Below the pieces are notes generated by a model that saw nothing but the letters and a program-made list of their open reading frames with translations, was not told the origin of the DNA and ran no database searches. From Metabacillus litoralis (lineage in GTDB: Bacteria > Bacillota > Bacilli > Bacillales > Bacillaceae), in assembly GCF_020524045.1 (NCBI RefSeq), contig NZ_JAIVKL010000004.1:1-64000 (forward strand): a stretch of DNA of 64,000 nucleotides, given 5' to 3'. Below, in pieces: positions 19,321-27,377 of this stretch. Positions within the stretch are counted from its first letter, which is position 1. Every line of letters starts with the position of its first letter. Made by a program: the position numbers and the translations under genes.

Positions 19321-20388
19321 TTGCAGTCAATTGAACATTTGAGTGAGCGGATCATTGAAGAAGCCTGTGCGTTGAAAGCATCGGATATTCACATTATCCC
19401 TAGAGACCAGGAAACACTTATCCAATTTAGAGTTGACGATGATTTAATTGAAAAACATACAATGAAAAAAGACATTAGTGAAAGAATTATTTCACACTTA
19501 AAATTCTTAGCATCAATGGACATTGGTGAAAAAAGAAGACCTCAAAACGGTGCATTAACAATCTCTACAAAAAATGTTAATGTTCATCTCCGCTTATCAA
19601 CATTGCCGACAATTCATGAAGAAAGTTTAGTAATAAGAATTTTACCTCAAGGAAAAATACCTCATATTACTCATTTATCTCTATTTCCTGCAACAACAAA
19701 CAAATTACTTTCGATTCTAAATCACTCACACGGTTTGATGGTGTTCACAGGTCCGACCGGCTCTGGTAAGACAACCACATTATATTCACTTATTCATTAT
19801 GCAAAGCGGCACTTTAATCGCAATATTATTACATTAGAAGATCCTGTAGAAACAAAAAGTGAGGAAGTCATGCAAGTGCAAGTAAATGAAAAGGCCGGTA
19901 TTACGTATGCAGCTGGATTAAAAGCGATTTTACGTCATGATCCCGATATTATCATGGTTGGTGAAATTAGAGACAGAGAGACAGCTCAAATTGCGATAAG
20001 AGCTAGTATGACTGGTCATCTCGTCTTATCGACCATGCATACGAGAGATGCTAAAGGTGCGCTCTACAGACTGCTTGAATTTGATGTGAGTTTATCTGAA
20101 ATAGAACAAACTCTAGTTGCTGTTACTGCTCAACGCCTTGTCCAACTAAAATGTCCTTTTTGTGAAGGCATTTGTTCGCCTTATTGTAAGAAGCTAAGAC
20201 AAAAGCGAAGATTAAGTGTGTATGAATTACTTTACGGAAAAAATCTAACAGCAGTTATTAAAGAAGCAAAAGGAGAAGTATCAAGCTATTACTATCCGAC
20301 TTTAAAGGATGTGATTAAAAAGGGGATTGCTCTTGGTTATCTTTATCCTCATTCTTATGATCGTTGGGTGTTCAAGCATGAAGACTAA
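19321..20388 (+). CDS. comGA: Competence pseudopilus ATPase ComGA
   Basis: 355-aa GspE/PilB-type secretion ATPase that powers assembly of the DNA-uptake pseudopilus at the inner face of the membrane. Walker A GPTGSGKTT is at 144-152. The Asp box and Walker B (IIMVGEIRDRETA) and His box (GHLVLSTMHT) follow. The C-terminal cysteines in CPFCEG and PYC fit the zinc-binding segment. TTG start: the first residues MQSIEHLSERIIEEA align with the B. subtilis protein from residue 1. Starts the comG operon below a ComK box. Confidence 0.96.
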   Translation: MQSIEHLSERIIEEACALKASDIHIIPRDQETLIQFRVDDDLIEKHTMKKDISERIISHLKFLASMDIGEKRRPQNGALTISTKNVNVHLRLSTLPTIHEESLVIRILPQGKIPHITHLSLFPATTNKLLSILNHSHGLMVFTGPTGSGKTTTLYSLIHYAKRHFNRNIITLEDPVETKSEEVMQVQVNEKAGITYAAGLKAILRHDPDIIMVGEIRDRETAQIAIRASMTGHLVLSTMHTRDAKGALYRLLEFDVSLSEIEQTLVAVTAQRLVQLKCPFCEGICSPYCKKLRQKRRLSVYELLYGKNLTAVIKEAKGEVSSYYYPTLKDVIKKGIALGYLYPHSYDRWVFKHED

Positions 20389-21412
20389 ACGAAGATGGGG
20401 TTTAAAGGAACAAGCATTTTTTCTTAAACGTTTAAGTAGTATGTTAGACAAAGGCTATACACTAAGCGAAGCTCTCAACTTTCTTTATGTAAATGAATCA
20501 AGTAAAAGAAAAGATGATTTATTAACTTGTCTTTCACAGCTCTCTGCCGGTCACTCTTTTCGGTACACTCTCTCAAATTTACACTTTCATAAAGATGTTT
20601 TAAGTTATTTGTATTTTGCAGAACAACACGGTGATCTTGAATTTGCTTTAAGGGAGTGTAGTGAAATTCTTTCTAAAAAAGTCACACATATTGAAAAACT
20701 CGGAAAAATCCTTCGTTATCCCATCTTTCTCATCTTTACAGTTAGTTTTATACTATCCATTGTCCAAGCTGTTATTACACCACAATTTGAACAACTTTAT
20801 GATTCTATGAATATTGAAACTTCCTTTTTTTCAAGAACCTTATTGGTTGTCTTTGCATCCTTAAAATGGGTAGGAATTGGTAGTGTTATTTTCATTGTTT
20901 ATATCATCTTTTATTATTTAGTATTCTACCGAAAAAAATCGGTGGAAACTCAGATGAAGCTAGTCAGTAAAATACCAATTTTAAGAAAAGTAGTTAGTAT
21001 GCTTCATAGCTATTTTTTTGCTTTACAGCTAAGCAATTTATTAAGAGGAGGACTATCAACCTTTGAGAGCTTAAAGATATTTGAAACACAAACCATATTA
21101 CCATTCTTTAAAGCTGAAGCAGATTATTTGATTCGCAAATTAAAAACAGGTGAACAACTTCACCAAATGATTAAAAGTCGCGGATATTATGAGCCAGAGC
21201 TTTCATTAGTCATACTCCATGGACAAGCAAACGGACAGCTTGCAAGAGAACTATATATGTACAGTCAAATACTACTTGAAAAATTAGAAAATCAAATTGT
21301 TAAAACAATAACCATCATTCAACCAGTCATTTATGCATTTGTCGGAATAATTGTGCTGTTTGTCTATTTATCTATGCTTTTACCAATGTATAAAATGATG
21401 GAAAATATTTAG
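20378..21412 (+). CDS. comGB: Competence pseudopilus platform protein ComGB
   Basis: 344-aa polytopic membrane platform protein of the GspF/PilC family. It has two repeated F-type domains, each preceded by membrane segments around residues 115-140, 165-190 and 315-340. ATG 20378 gives MKTKRRWGLKEQAFFLKRLS, the expected N-terminus, and overlaps the comGA stop by 11 bases. It anchors the ATPase to the pseudopilus. Confidence 0.94.
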   Translation: MKTKRRWGLKEQAFFLKRLSSMLDKGYTLSEALNFLYVNESSKRKDDLLTCLSQLSAGHSFRYTLSNLHFHKDVLSYLYFAEQHGDLEFALRECSEILSKKVTHIEKLGKILRYPIFLIFTVSFILSIVQAVITPQFEQLYDSMNIETSFFSRTLLVVFASLKWVGIGSVIFIVYIIFYYLVFYRKKSVETQMKLVSKIPILRKVVSMLHSYFFALQLSNLLRGGLSTFESLKIFETQTILPFFKAEADYLIRKLKTGEQLHQMIKSRGYYEPELSLVILHGQANGQLARELYMYSQILLEKLENQIVKTITIIQPVIYAFVGIIVLFVYLSMLLPMYKMMENI

Positions 21413-21421
21413 GAGGAGCAA

Positions 21422-21736
21422 ATGAAAAAAGAAAAGGGCTTTACACTTATTGAAATGTTAATCGTTTTGTTAGTCATCTCTGTCTTACTTCTTATTACGA
21501 TTCCTAACGTAACAAAACATAATGCAAGTATTCAACAAAAAGGGTGTGAGGGATTAATTAATATGGTACAAGCCCAGGTGTCTGCTTATGAAATTGATTA
21601 TAAAAAAACGCCAACACAAGCTAACTTAGTTGATGAAGGCTACTTAAGAGCAACACAAACCTGTCCTGATGGAAGCAGTATAGTGATCTCTGCTGATGGA
21701 GAGGTAACGAAGGGTGCAGCACCAACAGGAAGCTAA
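21422..21736 (+). CDS. comGC: Major pseudopilin ComGC
   Basis: 104-aa major pseudopilin. The prepilin cleavage region is EKG|FTLIEMLIVLLVI: cleavage by ComC after G, with F1 and E5 conserved, followed by a hydrophobic helix. Two cysteines in the mature part (CEG and TCPDG) would form the disulfide known for ComGC. AGGAGG precedes the ATG. Confidence 0.95.
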   Translation: MKKEKGFTLIEMLIVLLVISVLLLITIPNVTKHNASIQQKGCEGLINMVQAQVSAYEIDYKKTPTQANLVDEGYLRATQTCPDGSSIVISADGEVTKGAAPTGS

Positions 21737-22163
21737 GAAAAATGGATACACACTTTTAGAAACCCTTATTGTCCTAGTTATCGTAAGCATAATGAGTTTT
21801 GTTTTAGTCATGAATATCAATCCGATTTATAATAAAAAAGTAATCAATACATTTATAAATCAATTAGAAAAAGACTTACTTTATGCTCAGCAATATGCGC
21901 TAGTCAATGAAAGTACCGTTTATGTGGTTTTTTCTGAAAGTGAGAAAAAATATCGTGTAACAAATGGTATAGGTGATGATCTATTGAGCAGGAATTATCA
22001 TCAGCATGTTATATTCGAAGCTGCAACACTTGAAAACCGAGTAATCTACAATCGTCTCGGATCTATTCAAAAAAGTGGCACAATGTTTATTCATTATCAT
22101 AGTGAAAAATACCGTTTAGTATTTTACCTAGGAAAAGGAAGGTTTACAATTGAGAAACTCTAA
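21714..22163 (+). CDS. comGD: Minor pseudopilin ComGD
   Basis: 149 aa with prepilin motif KNG|YTLLETLIVLVI (E5 conserved) and a membrane helix. The only in-frame start upstream is GTG 21714, which overlaps the end of comGC by 23 bases; translation is probably coupled. GspH-like fold by family. Confidence 0.88.
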   Translation: MQHQQEAKKNGYTLLETLIVLVIVSIMSFVLVMNINPIYNKKVINTFINQLEKDLLYAQQYALVNESTVYVVFSESEKKYRVTNGIGDDLLSRNYHQHVIFEAATLENRVIYNRLGSIQKSGTMFIHYHSEKYRLVFYLGKGRFTIEKL

Positions 22164-22473
22164 AGGATTTTCACTAGCTGAAACGATAGCTGCCTTTAGT
22201 TTATGGATGTTAATCACCTTACTCATCATACCTCAACTTGTTTTAATAACAAAAGAAAGAGTTAACACCCAGCAATCGTTAGCAGCATATAAAATTCTTC
22301 ATGAGAAAACACAACAAGTGACTTATAATACCAATGAAAAAAGAAATGAAGTCATTAAACATGATGGTGTTGATTACCATTTATCTTGGGAGGAGGAAAA
22401 TCCTTATAATAAAGCTTGCTTATCATGGGAAAATTCATCAAAAAAAGCTAAATCTGTTTGTTTCCTCTTATAA
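22150..22473 (+). CDS. comGE: Minor pseudopilin ComGE
   Basis: 107 aa, TTG start with AAGGAAGG site. Prepilin motif SKG|FSLAETIAAFSLW with E5 present, then a hydrophobic helix. A C-terminal cysteine pair is present. Overlaps comGD by 14 bases. Confidence 0.87.
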   Translation: MRNSKGFSLAETIAAFSLWMLITLLIIPQLVLITKERVNTQQSLAAYKILHEKTQQVTYNTNEKRNEVIKHDGVDYHLSWEEENPYNKACLSWENSSKKAKSVCFLL

Positions 22474-22909
22474 TACTGAGAAGGGTTTCACGTTTTTGAA
22501 TTTACTTTTCTCGTTTGTCATATACTCTCTAATTATTTCATCACTCACGATGCTTTTTACCTTTTTAGTAACAAATTCTCAATATGAAAATGATTTAAAG
22601 GCATACGAATGGGAACTTTTCATTATTCAACTGCATAAAGAAATGAAAAACTCAGATGATTGGACAGTAAATAAAGACAGCCTTTTATTTACAAATAAAC
22701 AAGGACAACTCATAAGCATTAGCAAATATAATCAGTTGATCAGACGTCAAGTATTTGATAGGGGACATGAAATACTATTAATGAAAATAAGAGCATTAAA
22801 ATTTGACCAACTTCAGGCAGGGATAAAAATGACTGCCATTAGCCAAGCGGGAAAAGAATACAACTTTACATTTAGATCATATAAGGATTTATCATATAAT
22901 GAAAGCTGA
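22334..22909 (+). CDS. comGF: Minor pseudopilin ComGF (start uncertain)
   Basis: The protein part that resembles ComGF begins around the motif EKGFTFLNLLFSFVIYSL, a prepilin-like stretch in which position 5 is Asn, not Glu. The C-terminal half contains NQLIRRQVFDRGHEILLM, as in ComGF. The open frame runs back to 22334, inside comGE, but no in-frame ATG or GTG lies near the motif; TTG at about 22496 is one candidate, and a GGGAGGAGG site near 22388 has no canonical start behind it. The true start is unresolved; coordinates are the maximal frame. Confidence 0.75.
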   Translation: MKKEMKSLNMMVLITIYLGRRKILIIKLAYHGKIHQKKLNLFVSSYNTEKGFTFLNLLFSFVIYSLIISSLTMLFTFLVTNSQYENDLKAYEWELFIIQLHKEMKNSDDWTVNKDSLLFTNKQGQLISISKYNQLIRRQVFDRGHEILLMKIRALKFDQLQAGIKMTAISQAGKEYNFTFRSYKDLSYNES

Positions 22910-23309
22910 AAAAGGATTTATTTTTCCATCCACAATGGTCATTGTTTTATTTTGCTTATTAGTTGTCACACATCTCTCAACAACACTTATTAGTGATAAG
23001 AAATTCTACTTTGAAACAGAACAAAAGTACATACTTGAAAATTTAATGACAGTCGCAGTTAATCAAACATTAAAAGAACTTCGTAATACTAGTGGAGAAT
23101 TACAGCAACCAAAAACAATTACTACGCAAAATGGAAGCTTCACATACAAAATGACTGCAGTTTCAAGTGAGCTTACTGAAGTAAATATTAAGTGTGAAAC
23201 AATAGAAAATCGAAAATATCAAGCAAGTTATCAATACAATTCATTAAAAAATGAAATATCAGTATGGTCTGAAAATTTAAAAATATGGTATGGTATAAAG
23301 AAAACGTGA
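22899..23309 (+). CDS. comGG: ComGG, last component of the comG pseudopilus operon
   Basis: 136 aa starting MKAEKGFIFPSTMVIVLF: an N-terminal membrane segment after EKG but without the pilin glutamate at position 5, as is usual for ComGG. Overlaps comGF by 11 bases. Membrane-anchored minor component needed for transformation in B. subtilis. Confidence 0.87.
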   Translation: MKAEKGFIFPSTMVIVLFCLLVVTHLSTTLISDKKFYFETEQKYILENLMTVAVNQTLKELRNTSGELQQPKTITTQNGSFTYKMTAVSSELTEVNIKCETIENRKYQASYQYNSLKNEISVWSENLKIWYGIKKT

Positions 23310-23320
23310 GGAGAAATACC

Positions 23321-23815
23321 GTGAAGGCAATTTATTTAACAGGATTTATGGGGGTAGGAAAGACGACAATTGGAGAAGAATTAGCCAAACAATTACAGCT
23401 ACCTGTCATAGATACTGATCTACAAATTGAAAAAAAATTAAACAAAAGCATCCGAGAGATATTTGAACAGCATGGAGAACAATACTTTCGTGATCAAGAA
23501 ACACGCATTTTAAAAGAGCTTCCAACAACAAACACCATTATTACAACAGGTGGGGGGATTGTCATTAATCCAGAAAATCGCAAATGGATGAAGAAAAATG
23601 GACAAGTTGTATTACTACATGCTGACATTGATACCATTTATGAAAGAGTTCATGCTGATCTTAACAGACCTATAGCTAGTAAGAAAAATAAAGCTGAACT
23701 AACTGATTTGTACCAATCTCGTGTTGAGTTTTACAAAGATTGTACGTTTATTGTCAAAACAGCTCATAAAAATATTGACGAAATTGTTAACGAAATAAGC
23801 GAAAGACTAAAATAG
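23321..23815 (+). CDS. aroK: Shikimate kinase
   Basis: 164-aa cytosolic enzyme that phosphorylates shikimate for aromatic amino acid synthesis. Walker A GFMGVGKTT at about 7-15, shikimate-binding D in VIDTD, the RDQE region, and GGGIV following. GTG 23321 is chosen because GAGGAGAAATACC precedes it and MKAIYLTGFMG is the normal N-terminus. It directly follows comGG as in B. subtilis. Confidence 0.94.
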   Translation: MKAIYLTGFMGVGKTTIGEELAKQLQLPVIDTDLQIEKKLNKSIREIFEQHGEQYFRDQETRILKELPTTNTIITTGGGIVINPENRKWMKKNGQVVLLHADIDTIYERVHADLNRPIASKKNKAELTDLYQSRVEFYKDCTFIVKTAHKNIDEIVNEISERLK

Positions 23816-23869
23816 CATAATCTTGGTAATAATGAAGGTTAAGAACTTATGAGTAATGAGGTGACTACC

Positions 23870-24061
23870 TTGTCTACAAACGATTATGTTAAATATGTCA
23901 CACAGCAGCTTGTCAAATATATGGATACACCAAAAGAAGCTCGTAAAAAACAAAGAGAAGAACGTAAGCATAATGAAATTTCCTCAACCTTTTATAGTAA
24001 CAGGTGGTTAGGTGTATTACCGTTTGCTTTCAAATTATTCTTAAAAAAACGCAAAAAGTAA
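23870..24061 (+). CDS. yqzE: YqzE family small protein
   Basis: 63 aa with conserved start STNDYVKYVTQQLVKYMDTP, a highly charged middle and a basic tail (KLFLKKRKK). TTG 23870 is preferred: GAGGTGA lies at the right distance and the product then aligns with B. subtilis YqzE. Function unknown; lies after aroK, as expected. Confidence 0.86.
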   Translation: MSTNDYVKYVTQQLVKYMDTPKEARKKQREERKHNEISSTFYSNRWLGVLPFAFKLFLKKRKK

Positions 24062-24069
24062 ATATCTGC

Positions 24070-24105
24070 AAAAGGAGCAGTCCATCAAAGGATTGCTCTT
24101 TTTTA
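24070..24105 (+). terminator. Intrinsic terminator after yqzE (comG unit)
   Basis: AAAAGGAGCAGTCC pairs with GGATTGCTCTTTTTT (one G-T pair), followed by T. Confidence 0.88.
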
Positions 24106-24186
24106 AATAATGCATGTTAAGTCAACTTTATATTATGTTAAAAATACTTTACAATAATCTTAAGAGTAAATATAGAAGGTGAAAAA

Positions 24187-24405
24187 ATGTTGCTTCAGAA
24201 TCGTGTGAAAGAGCTTCGAGCAAGGTTTGATCTAACACAAGAGATGTTAGCGGTAAAAGTTGGTGTAACAAGACAGACAATTGCTGCGATAGAAAAAGGC
24301 TCATACACACCGTCCTTGTTATTAGGTTTAAAAATTTGTGATGTGTTTCAAGTAAGAACTGAAGAGGTATTTTGGATAATTAAAAAAGAAGAAGGAGAGA
24401 GGTAA
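24187..24405 (+). CDS. XRE-family transcriptional regulator
   Basis: 72-aa helix-turn-helix protein: RVKELRARFDLTQEMLAVK with recognition helix VTRQTIAAIEKG near 31-42. It matches the small YgzD-like regulators (VGVTRQTI) that are usually paired with a membrane protein gene. The stop is immediately followed by the ATG of such a gene, so the two form an operon. Target genes unknown; autoregulation is likely by analogy. Confidence 0.88.
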   Translation: MLLQNRVKELRARFDLTQEMLAVKVGVTRQTIAAIEKGSYTPSLLLGLKICDVFQVRTEEVFWIIKKEEGER

Positions 24406-24879
24406 ATGAAAAATATTTTACAACCAGCGATATTAAATATAATTACAGTTATTCTGGCTGGATGGGCTTTAATTACACTTTTTAATACAAATGTACAATT
24501 TGCTAAAATAATGCAGAATCCAGAACCACCATGGGAGATAACAATAAATATGATACCAATCTTTACATTTTTTATTATTTGCACCCCTATTGCCATTTAT
24601 TTATTGGTTATCAGTAAAAAGAAACATAAAAGCCTATTTAAAGCATTGATGTTACCTCCTGAACTTGAAGAAGCTGATGAAAGAGAACAACTGATCACAG
24701 CAAATGCTTGTAGAAGTTCATATATCGCTATGTGGTATGCCGTTCCTATTGCAGCAGGACTAATGAGCTTCTACCCTCTACTAAAAGAACTAATACCATA
24801 CTATCCCATCATTATTCTTTTACTCATCCCAATTGTTCAAATGATTAGTTATTTTCATTCCATACAAAAACAGCAATAA
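24406..24879 (+). CDS. Membrane protein paired with XRE regulator
   Basis: 157 aa with four hydrophobic segments (about 7-25, 46-68, 101-122, 128-148) and a soluble loop containing EADEREQLITANACRSSY, a motif seen in DUF2178-like membrane proteins that accompany YgzD-like regulators. Its start abuts the regulator stop. Function unknown; signalling with the partner regulator is inference. Confidence 0.75.
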   Translation: MKNILQPAILNIITVILAGWALITLFNTNVQFAKIMQNPEPPWEITINMIPIFTFFIICTPIAIYLLVISKKKHKSLFKALMLPPELEEADEREQLITANACRSSYIAMWYAVPIAAGLMSFYPLLKELIPYYPIIILLLIPIVQMISYFHSIQKQQ

Positions 24880-24883
24880 AAAA

Positions 24884-24934
24884 AGCTGACTTGATGGATT
24901 TTAAAGCAATAAGCTTAAAATCATCAAGTCAGCT
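24884..24934. terminator. Bidirectional terminator
   Basis: AGCTGACTTGAT-G-GATTTTAA pairs with TTAAAATC-ATCAAGTCAGCT with a single bulge. It sits between the convergent membrane protein gene and yqzG; a run of A precedes it, giving a T run on the minus strand. Confidence 0.85.
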
Positions 24935-24938
24935 CCCA

Positions 24939-25253
24939 TTATGCTTCTGGGATCACTTGGACTTTTTTAATTTCACCTGTTGATGAATCAAAGGTAATTG
25001 TTGTATAAACCGAAAAATCCTGCATACCCTCTCTTAAGGTAAAACGATACTGTTTTACAGTAATGTCCTTTTTCTTCTTATCCCAAATCTTTTGAGAAAA
25101 TAAAACCTGTGATAAAGGATAACGTTTCTTAGTCTCTTTCACAGCAACATCTTCCCATGTTTTTTGAGACACTGCTTGTACACCAGAAGTAAAAGGAACT
25201 GTAGAAGTAGTTAAACCAAAAAGGATCGCAGTAAACAACATCCACTTTTTCAC
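24939..25253 (-). CDS. yqzG: Secreted DUF3889 protein YqzG
   Basis: 104 aa with a signal peptide (MKKWMLFTAILFGLTT, cleavage near VQA-V) and a single domain containing WEDVAVKETKKRYPLSQVLF and YRFTLREG, which match B. subtilis YqzG. Exported; function unknown. AAGGAAGGTG provides the site. In B. subtilis it also lies between comG and the sin/tasA region. Confidence 0.87.
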   Translation of the reverse strand: MKKWMLFTAILFGLTTSTVPFTSGVQAVSQKTWEDVAVKETKKRYPLSQVLFSQKIWDKKKKDITVKQYRFTLREGMQDFSVYTTITFDSSTGEIKKVQVIPEA

Positions 25254-25317
25254 GTAGTAACACCTTCCTTACTACATATTTTTACCATTATCGAAGAAAT
25301 CATACATATGCTCATAT

Positions 25318-25494
25318 TCATTTAATATGTTTGTTAGTAGATAAGTGTAGCGTAATCAATACTTCTGGCCAATCCTTATGATCTATTGATTGCACCTTAA
25401 AACTTTGATCACACAGAAATAAAACTGTTTTAGGGATAGTTGATTTGTTAAAAGACAATTCATATCGTTGATCCGAAACAACTGAAGATTTCAT
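25318..25494 (-). CDS. Possible small hypothetical protein
   Basis: A 58-codon ORF (starts MKSSVVSDQRYELS, ends LHLSTNKHIK) fills most of the gap between yqzG and sinI. Its composition is protein-like, but there is no visible ribosome binding site and I recognise no family. The tapA-sipW-tasA genes found near sin in B. subtilis are absent here. It may be a remnant. Confidence 0.3.
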   Translation of the reverse strand: MKSSVVSDQRYELSFNKSTIPKTVLFLCDQSFKVQSIDHKDWPEVLITLHLSTNKHIK

Positions 25495-25582
25495 AAATGA
25501 TTAATATAATGAGTAGGTAGTGTGTTTGAGGTTTAATACTAGAAGATATTTCAATTACTTCTCTAAATGGCATTTGACAAGC

Positions 25583-25630
25583 TTGATGCTGATAAAAGTC
25601 TAGCTCTCGATTAGACTTTCATTAGCACCA
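25583..25630. other. Hairpin downstream of sinI
   Basis: TGCTGATAAAAGTCTA pairs with TAGACTTTCATTAGCA (two wobble positions). It lies just after the sinRI unit on the minus strand. No T run follows, so it may stabilise the 3' end rather than terminate. Confidence 0.45.
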
Positions 25631-25674
25631 AGATGAAACAATTTACTTTGAATTATATTTTACTGACTGCTTCT

Positions 25675-25815
25675 CTACTTTGTGGAAGATGTACCATGTT
25701 GAAGAAATTGAGAAATGTCATCAAAAGACAATCCAAGCTGCTTTGCTTCTTGTATTAGTTCTAGCCATTCCTGATCTAATTGTTCAATTTGCAGTTGATC
25801 TTGGATATCACTCAT
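25675..25815 (-). CDS. sinI: SinR antagonist SinI
   Basis: 46-aa protein from the internal ATG at 25815 (the frame stays open further but lacks a site). The core LDQEWLELIQEAKQLGLS is nearly the B. subtilis SinI helix that swaps with the SinR dimerisation domain. SinI binds SinR one to one and relieves repression of matrix genes. Its ATG overlaps the sinR stop as ATGA. In B. subtilis sinI precedes sinR and has its own Spo0A-driven promoter; here it follows sinR and is likely coupled to it. Its C-terminal tail is shorter. Confidence 0.88.
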   Translation of the reverse strand: MSDIQDQLQIEQLDQEWLELIQEAKQLGLSFDDISQFLQHGTSSTK

Positions 25816-26189
25816 TTTGGCTTGTCCTCCTGAATAAGTTGATTGGTGTTTTTTGCTTCCTTCCACTTTCTAAACTTTAAATAATCACGAAATTCCTTGA
25901 AATCATTTTTACTCATACCCTCTGAAATGGCTTTATTCAATAAACGGCTCCATTCTTCATCCAAAACAAATTCCTGTGATTGAGCGGCCGAAGATGAACT
26001 TCCTAATAGATCTTCAACATCTGTTTGCAATGTTGTAGCAATCTTTCTTAAAAATTGTAGAGATGGATTTTTTTGAACATCTCGTTCAATATAACTTAAG
26101 TAAGATTTTGACACTCCTGCCAACTCAGCTAATTCACTAATTGAATATCCCTTCTGCTGCCTCAGCTCCCTTAAGCGTTCTCCAACCAT
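25812..26189 (-). CDS. sinR: Biofilm master repressor SinR
   Basis: 125 aa. N-terminal XRE helix-turn-helix (about 5-58) with YSISELAELAGVSKSYLSYIER, and a C-terminal SinI-like dimerisation segment LDEEWSRLLNKAISEGMSKNDF (about 76-97) followed by FRDYLKFRKWK. Represses eps and matrix genes in B. subtilis through GTTCTYT boxes. Such boxes are abundant in the adjacent eps promoter and elsewhere in this window. It has a linker rich in Ser/Ala (about 63-70) and a longer C-terminus than the 111-aa B. subtilis protein. GGAG lies upstream of the ATG. Confidence 0.92.
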   Translation of the reverse strand: MVGERLRELRQQKGYSISELAELAGVSKSYLSYIERDVQKNPSLQFLRKIATTLQTDVEDLLGSSSSAAQSQEFVLDEEWSRLLNKAISEGMSKNDFKEFRDYLKFRKWKEAKNTNQLIQEDKPK

Positions 26190-26255
26190 GTATGCGGTCT
26201 CCTATCTTCTCGAACAAATATTTAAGCTTACATCATTCATTATATGAAACAATTC

Positions 26256-26335
26256 GTTCTTAATAAAATAACAAAAACATATGATAAAGAAAGATATCTA
26301 GAGAAAAATAGAACAAAACGTTCTTTTTAACGAAA
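26256..26335. promoter_or_regulatory. SinR-like boxes in the sinR/eps intergenic region
   Basis: GTTCTTAATAAAATAA (26256-26271) and GAAC-N5-GTTCTTTTTAACGAAA (26311-26335, main box 26320-26335) match the local palindromic consensus GTTCTTTATAAAGAAC at 12 and 13 of 16 positions. They lie on the sinR-proximal side, so they could also serve autoregulation. Confidence 0.55.
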
Positions 26336-26532
26336 AAATGACAAAATTTAAGAGTTTTTAATAATAGGTAGAATAGCATATATTGATAGGAGTAAAAGGT
26401 ATTATAAAAAATTCAAAAGGTTATTTCATACATTTACATAAAATAAATAAGTTAAATGTTGTGACATCCTAGAAATTAAAATGATCTTTTGTCGATTCAT
26501 AAGAAAATTGAAATTTTTTTCTTAAAAAAGGA

Positions 26533-26574
26533 TTGACTTGTTCTTTATAGTGAACTATTCTGAATTTAGAGAAC
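26533..26574 (+). promoter_or_regulatory. eps promoter with SinR operator in the -35/-10 spacer
   Basis: TTGACT (26533-26538), 17-base spacer, TATTCT (26556-26561) form a sigma-A promoter for the eps genes. The spacer is almost entirely the palindromic box GTTCTTTATAGTGAAC (26540-26555). On the minus strand a further exact GTTCTCT box lies at 26568-26574. Bound SinR would occlude RNA polymerase. A weaker box GTTCTTAATTAAGAAA follows at 26604-26619. Confidence 0.82.
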
Positions 26575-26639
26575 AAAGAATTAAAGGTAACATGAATCTT
26601 ATCGTTCTTAATTAAGAAAAGAGAAGGTGGCAATTTGGT

Positions 26640-27377
26640 ATGTCTAGCTTTCATGAGCTTGAAAATAAACAGCTAAGTGATCATAAGCAAGCGAAGGAAA
26701 TCAACTTAACGGAAGTATTCATTGTAATTAGAAGGTATATGTGGATCATTGTTCTCATATCAATCCTCTCAACATCAGCTGGAGCGTACTATTCAAATGC
26801 AACATATAGTCCTTTGTATAAGTCGACAGCAAGAATCATTATAGGGGCGGACAGTTCTTTAATAGCTACACTTAAGGTTATCATTCAAGATTCAACCGTG
26901 TTAGAAAAGGTTGTACAAAAGCTAGATCTACCTTATTCTCCAGAAGCACTTAGTGGGAAAATTGAGGTAAGCAGTATCGCTGATTCACAGGTTGTCACAA
27001 TATCTGTATTAGATTCAGATCCAAAGCAAGCGGCAATTCTAGCTAATGAGGTTGCTGAAACGTATAAAAAAGAAATCCCTAAAATATTAGACTTTAACGA
27101 TGTAAAGCTACTATCGGAAGCAAAGGAAATTCCAATTCCTATCAATCAAGACAAAAATCGGATGGTAATCATCTCACTTATTGGCGGGTTTGTCATTGGG
27201 ATAGGTTTAGCTTTCTTACTAGATTCTCTTAATAATAGTGTTAGAAAAGAGTATGAAGTAGAAGAAATACTAGGTTTACCTGTTTTAGGAACTGTATCAA
27301 AAATGAAAAAGAAAAATATGCAAAAGAAAAAAAGAATAACTAGATTTGAAAATAGGAGTGAGTCACTTGGTTCTTAA
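26640..27377 (+). CDS. epsA: Polysaccharide co-polymerase / kinase modulator (EpsA/CapA type)
   Basis: 245-aa Wzz-family membrane protein: two membrane helices (about 33-52 and 172-194) flank an extracellular region of about 120 residues. The cytoplasmic tail after TM2 activates the partner kinase in related systems. Chain length control and kinase activation are the expected roles. It is the first gene of the eps operon below the SinR-controlled promoter. AAGGTGG precedes the ATG. Overlaps the kinase gene by 11 bases. Confidence 0.88.
   Translation: MSSFHELENKQLSDHKQAKEINLTEVFIVIRRYMWIIVLISILSTSAGAYYSNATYSPLYKSTARIIIGADSSLIATLKVIIQDSTVLEKVVQKLDLPYSPEALSGKIEVSSIADSQVVTISVLDSDPKQAAILANEVAETYKKEIPKILDFNDVKLLSEAKEIPIPINQDKNRMVIISLIGGFVIGIGLAFLLDSLNNSVRKEYEVEEILGLPVLGTVSKMKKKNMQKKKRITRFENRSESLGS

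Noticed and set aside
24187-24879. Toxin-antitoxin pair
   Set aside because: Gene sizes and motifs fit a YgzD-like regulator with a four-helix membrane protein better than a known toxin family.
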